DNA from: Blautia sp. MSJ-19 | Lineage (GTDB): Bacteria; Bacillota; Clostridia; Lachnospirales; Lachnospiraceae | NCBI RefSeq assembly: GCF_018918125.1 | Contig: NZ_JAHLQA010000009.1 | Coordinates: forward strand, 24,229 to 88,228 | Length of the DNA: 64,000 bases | Reading direction: 5' to 3' | In this document: positions 58,120 through 64,000 of the stretch, one piece after another | Position numbering within the stretch: the stretch's first letter is position 1 | Layout: each line of letters opens with the position of its first letter | Position numbers and translations under genes: made by a program | The notes under the pieces: model-generated | Database searches by the model: none | The model's input: the letters and a program-made list of their open reading frames with translations, nothing else | What the model was told of the DNA's origin: nothing

Positions 58120-58719
58120 TTACTGTATGGTCTGTACGTCACAGTCTTTCAGTGTCCATGCTACTTTTGCGCTTTCTTCCAGTTCTTCAAGGATATAAAA
58201 AGCATCCATCAGATTTTTACCTCCTGCCACTGGTCCGTGGTTTCGGAGAAGATATCCGTCGCTGTCTTTGATCCGTTCCCGGAACGCCTTAAAAAGTTCT
58301 TCTGTGCCTGGTTTCGCATAAGGGATCAGTCCTACGGTTCCAAGTTTCATTTTGAGGTATGGCGTATAGGACGGGATGCAGTCGCGCTCATTTTCATGTG
58401 CCAGACATGACCAGATCGTGGAATAAAAACTGTGCGTATGAATGACAGCTCCGGTCTGTTCTTTTGCCTGATACAGCGACAGATGAAGTGGAAATTCTTT
58501 GCTTGGCTTTTTGTCCCCCTGTACTTCTCCGTTCAGATCGATCACTGCAAAATCTTCTTTTTTCAGTGTTCCAAAACAGGTTCCACTTGCTGTGATATAA
58601 ATCTTATCTTCATGACGGAAGCTCATATTTGCTGTGGAGCCTGCTGTTTTACCTCGCTCAAACAGGCTGTGTGCGATCCAGACTGCCTGTTCTAATTTTT
58701 TCTCTAAGGTATCACTCAT
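58120..58719 (-). CDS. Class II aldolase/adducin-type decarboxylase (OtnC-like)
   Basis: 199 residues. Zn-binding HTH in GAVIHTHSFYSTIWS (about 91-105) and C-terminal RNHGPVAGG (about 158-166); GSTANMSFRHEDKIYITASG is the phosphate/substrate loop. In four-carbon acid sugar pathways OtnC decarboxylates 3-oxo-tetronate 4-phosphate to dihydroxyacetone phosphate; assigned from context and length. Overlaps the kinase gene by 8 bp. Confidence 0.88.
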   Translation of the reverse strand: MSDTLEKKLEQAVWIAHSLFERGKTAGSTANMSFRHEDKIYITASGTCFGTLKKEDFAVIDLNGEVQGDKKPSKEFPLHLSLYQAKEQTGAVIHTHSFYSTIWSCLAHENERDCIPSYTPYLKMKLGTVGLIPYAKPGTEELFKAFRERIKDSDGYLLRNHGPVAGGKNLMDAFYILEELEESAKVAWTLKDCDVQTIQ

Positions 58720-60619
58720 GATCTTTGTCCTTTCCTGTAAGCTTTAATGCTTTTTCCATAAAATCCACATCTCCGAAGTTTCCTGATTTCAGGACCAGAC
58801 GGATGTTTCTGTTATTTAATGGTGTCATAACCGGGACACCTGGGGCAACGCTCTCTCCGATCTCATAGGCATCGTAGCCAAGTGCTTTTGTCACCGCTCC
58901 CGAGGTTTCTCCTCCTGCTACGATGATACGTGTAAATCCGTTTTCTACCGCTCTTTTTGCGAGATTCGCTGTCGTTCTCTCGAGAAGGGCTGCTGCCTTG
59001 TCTTTGCCGAGTTTCTGGACTTCTTTTACAGCTTCCGGATCGTCGGAGCTGTAAACCAGTACTTCGGACGGATTTTCTCTGATAAAATCCCAGAGTTCTT
59101 CTTCTGACTGTCTGTTCTGCATCAGCGCAACTGGATCCATTTTGGTAGATAAGATTCCTTTTTCCTGGATATAGGCAATCTGGTTTCTGGTTGCCACAGA
59201 ACAGCTTCCGGCAAGCAAAAGGGCTTTACCGTCTGTTGCGGTTTCCGGCATTTTTGCTGTATTGTTTCCGGTATATTTTTCTGCAAGATACTCAAGAAGT
59301 CCTGACCCGCCGGATAAAATTTCGAGGCTGCCAAACGCTGTTACAATATTTCTGGCATCTTCCTCATTGCTGTAATCCGGGATTACGTAAAAATGGTCGT
59401 GTTTTTTCTGGAATTCCTGGATCTCATCTGCTTTCTGTTTCTGGTTTTCTTCTGTGAGATGTCCCACTTTCACGCATTTGTATCTGCTCTGTGCTTCCAT
59501 GAGATTTGCAAGGTCTGAATCCCACATCGGTGTCAGCGGATGATTTTTCATTGGACTTTCATCCAGAGGAACTCCGTTTACATAGAGTTTTCCATCTTCT
59601 ACTGTGCGTCCGTTTACTGGAAGCGACGGACACAGTACGGAATATGGTACATGATAGGCTTCCAGAAGGGCGTCCATGATTGGTCCTATATTTCCCTCTC
59701 TGGTGGAATCAAATGTGGAGCAGTATTTGATATAGATCTGCTGCGCATTCTTTTCTTTCAGCCATGCTGCTGCCTGAAGGGTTTCTTCCACTGCTTTTGC
59801 AGTCTCCATCGTTCTTGTCTTGAGTGCGATCACCACTGCCTGTGCATCGCCGATCTCCCTGTCTCCATCCGGTGTTCCGTTCAGCAGGATCGTCCGGATT
59901 CCTTTTTTTGCCAGAAAAGAAGCGGCATCACTGGCTCCGGTGAAGTCATCTGCGATACATCCCAGGATTTTTGGAGATGTGATCTTTTTGATCGTTTCGA
60001 TGGCAGATTTCGGGCTGGTATAGAGTGCTGCATGTTCCATTTTTAACCCTTTGACTGCTCCTGCCATGGACATCTGGGCAAGTACGATTTTGTCATACTG
60101 CGGATCAAGTTCTCTGATTTTCTCCCGGATCCGTTCATTGTGCTTCTCCATGTTTCCTGCCTGTGCATCATCGTAAGCCGCCTGAAGTACATAAGTATCA
60201 ATTGTATATGGCTTACCGGAAGCTTTGCAGTATTTCTCAAGAAGCTTCGCAGAAACTTCTCTGGTTCCTTCAAACGTACATAAGAGTGCAGTTTTTCCAC
60301 CGCTTTTTCCGGCATCTTCCATCATCGCCACATCTGCACCTACGATCGGCACAGAAAAAAGCTTCCGAAAAATTTCTACGTATTTTGAAAACATAGTACA
60401 GGTCAGGATAATACCTTCTGCGCCATCCACGCACGCTTTTGCGATCATGGAAAGCATCCGTCCCATACAGTGGTCTGTAATCCTGCCTTCTTTTCTTATT
60501 TCATCCAGAATCGTACTGTCCAGATATTGTATCGGTTTGATATCTGTATATTCACTGATGCAGTCCATCATTGGGCTGATACAATTCGGCGTAATATTTA
60601 CCAATGCGATTTTTTTCAT
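58712..60619 (-). CDS. Fusion of Asp/Glu-racemase-like domain and four-carbon acid sugar kinase
   Basis: 635 residues. Residues 1-215 match Asp/Glu/hydantoin-racemase-like proteins: MKKIALVNITPNCISPMMDC, ILTCTMFSKY (the ACT-Cys at 74) and VLAQMSMAGA, where family racemases often have their second Cys and this one does not. Residues about 217-635 are an OtnK/DenK-type kinase: IADDFTGASDAASF (start), YIKYCSTFDSTREGNIGP, CPSLPVNGRTVEDGKLYVNG, VAGGETSGAV, LKSGNFG (C-terminus). Such kinases phosphorylate 3-oxo-tetronate. The fusion is unusual. Coupled to aldolase and TIM gene. Confidence 0.9.
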   Translation of the reverse strand: MKKIALVNITPNCISPMMDCISEYTDIKPIQYLDSTILDEIRKEGRITDHCMGRMLSMIAKACVDGAEGIILTCTMFSKYVEIFRKLFSVPIVGADVAMMEDAGKSGGKTALLCTFEGTREVSAKLLEKYCKASGKPYTIDTYVLQAAYDDAQAGNMEKHNERIREKIRELDPQYDKIVLAQMSMAGAVKGLKMEHAALYTSPKSAIETIKKITSPKILGCIADDFTGASDAASFLAKKGIRTILLNGTPDGDREIGDAQAVVIALKTRTMETAKAVEETLQAAAWLKEKNAQQIYIKYCSTFDSTREGNIGPIMDALLEAYHVPYSVLCPSLPVNGRTVEDGKLYVNGVPLDESPMKNHPLTPMWDSDLANLMEAQSRYKCVKVGHLTEENQKQKADEIQEFQKKHDHFYVIPDYSNEEDARNIVTAFGSLEILSGGSGLLEYLAEKYTGNNTAKMPETATDGKALLLAGSCSVATRNQIAYIQEKGILSTKMDPVALMQNRQSEEELWDFIRENPSEVLVYSSDDPEAVKEVQKLGKDKAAALLERTTANLAKRAVENGFTRIIVAGGETSGAVTKALGYDAYEIGESVAPGVPVMTPLNNRNIRLVLKSGNFGDVDFMEKALKLTGKDKDHE

Positions 60620-60620
60620 C

Positions 60621-61430
60621 TTATTTTTCTCCGTCCATATCTTTTAATGCTCTGGCAGACATTGCCGCCACAGATTTTGTGTCCGGTTCCTGTTTGATCT
60701 CCATAGAAAGAAAACCCTGGTATCCAATCTCATGAAGCGTCTGCAAAATCTCTGGAATGTTGATCTTACCACTTCCCGGAACTTTTCGCTCCGAATCTGC
60801 CATATGGATCATTCCGATATACTCCCTGTATGTCCTCAGGCTGTCTTCGATGGATTTTTCTGTTTTGTCCATGTGAAAAATGTCCATCAGCAGTTTTGTA
60901 TTCATAAATCTGTTTCTTCGGATCCATGCAACGGTTTCTTCTATTGTATTCAGATTGTTGATGTTATCACTGTTCTGTGGCTCGATCAGAAGCGTTACAC
61001 CAGCTTTCGATGCTTTTTTGTCTGCTTTTCGGATAATTTCTTCCAGGTCTTCCATTCGGCAGTGGTCTGCATCTTTCTGCATTCCACGATATTTTCCGAT
61101 CAGCACCGGTGCATGGAAAAAAGCTCCGAGTTCTATAAGAGATTCCAGGCGTTTCCAGGCTTCTTCGCGGATTTCCTGATTCTCACTCAGCAGAAACAGA
61201 TGATCTTTTTTCTGCATGGGAGTTGTTCCGATTGCTGAAATCTGTAACTTATTTTTCTGCAATAGTGCAAGAAGTTGATCTCTTTGAACTTCTGCCGGAT
61301 CCCGGACCAGCATTTCTATACCTTCATATCCATTTCCGGCAAGCCATGGAAAAGATTCCTCATAATTCTGGCGCCATGCCATGATAGTTTCGTCTGTGTC
61401 CGGAATGCATACCGGAAAAGATAATTTCAT
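60621..61430 (-). CDS. TIM-barrel sugar isomerase (hydroxypyruvate isomerase/OtnI-like)
   Basis: 269 residues from MKLSFPVCIPDTDETIMAWR. Xylose-isomerase-like TIM barrel: GYEGIEMLVRDPAEVQRDQL, LLIEPQNSDNINNLN (metal Glu), KLLMDIFHMDKTE (Asp/His), MIHMADSERKVPGSGKINI, LSMEIKQEPD. In this pathway OtnI interconverts 2- and 3-oxo-tetronate. GAGGTGACA before ATG 61430. First gene of the operon, 1 bp from the kinase start codon region (RBS overlaps its stop). Confidence 0.88.
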   Translation of the reverse strand: MKLSFPVCIPDTDETIMAWRQNYEESFPWLAGNGYEGIEMLVRDPAEVQRDQLLALLQKNKLQISAIGTTPMQKKDHLFLLSENQEIREEAWKRLESLIELGAFFHAPVLIGKYRGMQKDADHCRMEDLEEIIRKADKKASKAGVTLLIEPQNSDNINNLNTIEETVAWIRRNRFMNTKLLMDIFHMDKTEKSIEDSLRTYREYIGMIHMADSERKVPGSGKINIPEILQTLHEIGYQGFLSMEIKQEPDTKSVAAMSARALKDMDGEK

Positions 61431-61505
61431 TTCTGTCACCTCGTTTGACTTATTCTTCATGTCGTTATAAAATTATATTTAACACTTAAGAAAGGGAGTT
61501 TTCTT

Positions 61506-62393
61506 ATGCGAGATTTTGACTGGAATATTTTGTCCACTCTTTACAAAACCAAAAATATTACAAAAGCTGCGGAACTTTTGTATATCACTCAGCCGACCCT
61601 TACCCGCCGTCTCCAGCAGATCGAGGAGGAACTTGGTGCTGTACTGATCCTGCGCACGAACAAAGGGGTTACTTTTACACCGGAGGGTGAATATGCCGCC
61701 CGCAAAGCTTCTGAGATCCTTAATGCGATCAATTCCATTAAATCTGCCATTTCCCAGTCACGCGGTGAACTGAATGGAACGCTTCGCCTGGGTGCCCCGA
61801 ATTCTTTTGTACACTTTGTAATTCCGACCCTGATCGAGCAGTTTTCTACACTTTATCCGAATATTGAGATTAATCTTCACACGGATCTGAGTCATGAACT
61901 GCTGAAATATGTTGAAAAACAGGAACTTGATGTAAGTTTTGTTCGTGGTGAGATCGATACGCCTCTGGAAAAGAAACTGCTCTCCAGAGATCAGATCTAC
62001 ATTATTTCCAAACAGCCTGTCGTTCTCTCAGAGCTTCCATCTCTGCCTCAGATCGTCTATACCAAGGAAACTTCCATCGTCAAAGCTTCCAAACGCTGGT
62101 GGCAGGAACGTTTCTCTGAACCGCCCAAGATCCGCTTCCGGGTTCATACCGGCGATGCCTGTATCCAGCTTGTCAAAAAAGGACTGGGGTATGGAATTTT
62201 CTCCGATGGCCGGTATTTCAATCCGGAGGATGAGCTTTATTCACTGCCACTTGAATATCTTGATGGTTCCAAGTTCCGGCGGGATTCCTGGATGGTTTAT
62301 AATAAAGCTGATCTTCAGAACCCGATCGTTGCACAGTTCACACAGTTTGTACTGGAACACTTTACGGAATTATGCGGGGGATCTCCCGCATAA
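61506..62393 (+). CDS. LysR-family transcriptional regulator
   Basis: 295 residues. HTH at 1-65: NITKAAELLYITQPTLTRRL + QQIEEELGAVLILR; effector-binding domain about 90-290 (GTLRLGAPNSFVHFVIPTLI). Divergent from the TIM-barrel gene over a 75-bp gap, the standard position for a LysR activator of that operon. Effector probably a sugar acid. RBS AAAGGGAG. Confidence 0.92.
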   Translation: MRDFDWNILSTLYKTKNITKAAELLYITQPTLTRRLQQIEEELGAVLILRTNKGVTFTPEGEYAARKASEILNAINSIKSAISQSRGELNGTLRLGAPNSFVHFVIPTLIEQFSTLYPNIEINLHTDLSHELLKYVEKQELDVSFVRGEIDTPLEKKLLSRDQIYIISKQPVVLSELPSLPQIVYTKETSIVKASKRWWQERFSEPPKIRFRVHTGDACIQLVKKGLGYGIFSDGRYFNPEDELYSLPLEYLDGSKFRRDSWMVYNKADLQNPIVAQFTQFVLEHFTELCGGSPA

Positions 62394-62394
62394 T
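62369..62394. terminator. Perfect hairpin at the LysR-Ldh2 junction
   Basis: ATTATGCGGG and CCCGCATAAT with a GGATCT loop; the right arm holds the lysR stop. No T-run on either side, so a stem-type boundary rather than a strong terminator. Confidence 0.55.
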
Positions 62395-62406
62395 CCCTGT
62401 GGATAT

Positions 62407-63519
62407 TTAATTTCCAAAAACAACGTCACCTGCATTGTGACTCTGATCCAGTTCTACTTTTCCTAAAATATCTTCGCACGCTACATTTCGTTTCATGCAC
62501 TCAAGATACAGGCTTTCCTGAATATTTCCGCTGAGGAGGATGCCATCTCGCTTGCTTGCTTCTGTCTTTCTGTCCTCTGGTTCACCCGGCATCAGGATTT
62601 CTTTTACACCGGCTGCCTTTGGAAGTGCTTTTAATCTCTTGTAGTAAACGTCCATCCGTTTCTTGTATTCATCCATGCTCATGAACATATCTGCTTTCAT
62701 GATAAAGATCATATGCCCCAGGTTCTGTGGCTCATCAAATCTGTAATACAGACTGCTTACATCACCTGCATAATTGGAACCTGTATACATTCCTGCAAGC
62801 ATATCCATCAGCATTGCAAGTCCGGCGCCTTTCGGTCCACCGAATGGGAGGCACACACCTTCGAATGCTTTCTTTGCATCGGTTGTCGGATTTCCGTCAC
62901 TGTCAAGTGCAAGTCCCTCTGCAATCGGCTCGTTATTGATCATTGCTACACGGATCTTTCCTCTTGCTGTTTTGGTCATTGCCATGTCAAGAACGTATGC
63001 CGGGCTTTCATATCCGCCTGCCATTCCTGCTGCAAATGGTGCCGCACCGAGGAATGTTGTACGTCCACCAAATACCGGGAGTGCCGGGCTGGAATTAGTG
63101 TAGACCATACAGCAGTAACCTGCTTCCACTGCCTGTTTTACATAGAGAGCAGCCATTCCATAGTGAGTACTGTGGGTACAGCCGATCATTGCGATTCCTG
63201 TCTTTTCGGCAAGTTTGATTCCTTCTTCTACTGCTTTGTGTGCTACCAGGAAGCCCATTCCGTCATCTCCGTTTACTCTGAGAACTGCCGGAGCTATCTG
63301 CTCTACTTTGATGTCCGGATTTGGTTTTACGCAGTTGCATTCGATTCTTTTGAGGTACATCGGGATTCTTGATACACCGTGGCTGTACAGCCCTCTCATG
63401 TCTGCTGCTACCAGATCTCTTGCGATCGTCGCTGCACTTTCTTCTTTCATTCCACTGGTTTTCATTAAGCGGGTTGCCAGTTCTACAAGCTGTTCCTGTG
63501 AATATCTTTTTTCTTCCAT
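62407..63519 (-). CDS. Ldh2-family malate/lactate-type dehydrogenase
   Basis: 370 residues of the Ldh2/MDH2 family (not the Rossmann LDH): RDLVAADMRGLYSHGVSRIP, GMGFLVAHKAVEEGIKLAEK, THYGMAALYVKQAVEAG, PFGGPKGAGLAMLMDMLAGM. Members oxidise 2-hydroxy acids such as malate, sulfolactate, ureidoglycolate, or reduce 2,3-diketo acids. Here it likely oxidises the four-carbon sugar acid at C2 or C3. Own promoter at 63564. Convergent with lysR. Functionally part of the 56.8-63.5 kb cluster. Confidence 0.92.
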   Translation of the reverse strand: MEEKRYSQEQLVELATRLMKTSGMKEESAATIARDLVAADMRGLYSHGVSRIPMYLKRIECNCVKPNPDIKVEQIAPAVLRVNGDDGMGFLVAHKAVEEGIKLAEKTGIAMIGCTHSTHYGMAALYVKQAVEAGYCCMVYTNSSPALPVFGGRTTFLGAAPFAAGMAGGYESPAYVLDMAMTKTARGKIRVAMINNEPIAEGLALDSDGNPTTDAKKAFEGVCLPFGGPKGAGLAMLMDMLAGMYTGSNYAGDVSSLYYRFDEPQNLGHMIFIMKADMFMSMDEYKKRMDVYYKRLKALPKAAGVKEILMPGEPEDRKTEASKRDGILLSGNIQESLYLECMKRNVACEDILGKVELDQSHNAGDVVFGN

Positions 63520-63563
63520 GATTCGTTTCTCCTTTTGCGTTCGGTTGTTGTTTTGATGGTTTT

Positions 63564-63592
63564 ATTATATTTTATCTTTCCGCTGTCGTAAA
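63564..63592 (-). promoter_or_regulatory. Promoter of the Ldh2-type gene
   Basis: Minus-strand TTTACG (plus 63587-63592) and TATAAT (plus 63564-63569), 17-bp spacer. Confidence 0.6.
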
Positions 63593-63635
63593 ATAGCTAT
63601 CCAACATGTCCCGGTATGCAAAAACTGCATAGCAA

Positions 63636-63684
63636 AAAAGCAGAAATCTGTTATGGATTTATTGCCATAATGATTTCTGCTTTT
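63636..63684. terminator. Bidirectional terminator upstream of the Ldh2 gene
   Basis: AAAAGCAGAAATC (63636-63648) and GATTTCTGCTTTT (63672-63684) with a second TTATGG/CCATAA stem inside; T-runs on both sides. It ends the minus-strand unit that comes from beyond the right edge. Confidence 0.85.
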
Positions 63685-63692
63685 GCTCTTAT

Positions 63693-63841
63693 AAGGACTT
63701 TAATGTGTGGCAAGCATCGGAATAGATGATTGCTCTGTTCCTCGATGCCCGAAATGGCTATTATTTTAAACTCCCAGCATCGATTTTATATACATAATCC
63801 ATTTCCGATGCCCGAGTTTCCAATTTTGTGGTCAAGTCCTT
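63693..63841. other. Nested inverted repeats, possible structured RNA or element end
   Basis: Three concentric perfect pairs: AAGGACTT (63693-63700) with AAGTCCTT (63834-63841); GCATCGGAA (63714-63722) with TTCCGATGC (63803-63811); TCGATGC (63742-63748) with GCATCGA (63777-63783). On plus the outer arm is followed by T6. No coding frame crosses it. About 190 bases without a recognised gene. Confidence 0.5.
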
Positions 63842-63876
63842 TTTTGTGTGTAAATTCCCTTTAGGTATAAAAAGTA

Positions 63877-64000
63877 TTACGCCGCAAGCATTTTTTGTTG
63901 TTCAATAGCAATCAAGCGTAACTGCTTTTTACAATGCGATAGTGCTGTTTTATCTTTTTTACTTATATTGAGTTTTTGTTCTAGTGAATACCGCTCATGC
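63877..64000 (-). CDS. Unidentified gene, C-terminal 40 residues, cut by window edge
   Basis: Open on the minus strand from the window edge to a stop at 63877-63879. The visible tail, HERYSLEQKLNISKKDKTAL, then CKKQLRLIAIEQQKMLAA, is charged and helix-prone. The start lies outside. Not recognised. Confidence 0.4.
   Translation of the reverse strand, partial: HERYSLEQKLNISKKDKTALSHCKKQLRLIAIEQQKMLAA

Noticed and set aside
1..64000. CRISPR array, rRNA operon, prophage structural genes
   Set aside because: None seen. The only regular repeat (33 bp x4 at 56525) has no unique spacers of CRISPR type and no cas genes.

Overview
The window looks like chromosomal DNA of a low- to mid-GC anaerobic Firmicute, most likely a gut Lachnospiraceae (Clostridia). 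This is inferred from several things together: AGGAGG-type ribosome binding sites, TTGACA/TATAAT promoters, many intrinsic terminators, an EFR1-type ferredoxin, DUF3786 and VanZ proteins, a TPP-riboswitch thiamine operon, nitroreductase-like and FMN enzymes, and several AAA-ATPase/PD-(D/E)XK accessory genes. Genus is not claimed. Both window ends cut genes: ilvE on the left and an unidentified minus-strand gene on the right.

Layout. 1-5.8 kb: housekeeping genes on the minus strand (ilvE, folA, thyA, malQ, a monoacylglycerol-lipase-like hydrolase) with a plus-strand vanZ-like gene. 5.9-10 kb: an anchored DUF4352-like protein, DUF378, deoD, cysE and four tRNAs (two Gly on minus, Ser and Trp on plus) with clear promoters and terminators. 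10-15.6 kb: PNPOx-like protein, FMN reductase, pnuC, a MATE pump with its MerR regulator and a textbook 19-bp-spacer promoter, and a Na+/H+-type antiporter. 15.6-26 kb is accessory: two AAA-ATPase/PD-(D/E)XK proteins, a methyltransferase, a complete group II intron with its maturase, a 5'-truncated second copy of that intron, a remnant of a mobile element (DUF6061), and a tetR-EFR1-SDR operon. 26-37.3 kb: a heterodimeric ABC pair with a ZinT-like secreted protein, a large secreted protein facing a LytTR response regulator/GHKL kinase pair, AraC, a stand-alone FakA-like domain and a BAAT-type hydrolase. 37.4-51.3 kb: a mosaic of small stress, repair and regulatory genes (MarR plus truncated MATE, GNAT-HD-MmcQ/MGMT, two Nudix hydrolases, two methyltransferases, three TetR/AraC regulators, two aminotransferases, and a decayed double 4Fe-4S protein). 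51.4-55 kb: the thiS-F-G-H-E operon behind a TPP riboswitch and terminator. 55-56.8 kb: an ACT-domain remnant, a DUF4143 ATPase and a 33-bp tandem repeat. 56.8-63.6 kb: a four-carbon sugar-acid catabolic cluster (permease, class II aldolase, racemase-kinase fusion, TIM-barrel isomerase, divergent LysR, Ldh2-type dehydrogenase).

The most notable unexplained signals are these. An ~105-nt folded RNA element occurs twice, with an identical 86-nt core and pairing-preserving changes in its leading hairpin; one copy sits in an aminotransferase leader and the other right after a permease stop codon. There is an exact 33-bp-period tandem repeat upstream of a DUF4143 ATPase. There is a set of nested inverted repeats near the right end. 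A racemase domain is fused to a sugar-acid kinase. ThiF lacks its nucleotide-binding core. Several gene scars show frequent small deletions and insertions (MATE, QueG-like, ACT, DUF6061). Regulatory dyads over promoters are unusually readable and let several regulators be tied to their targets.
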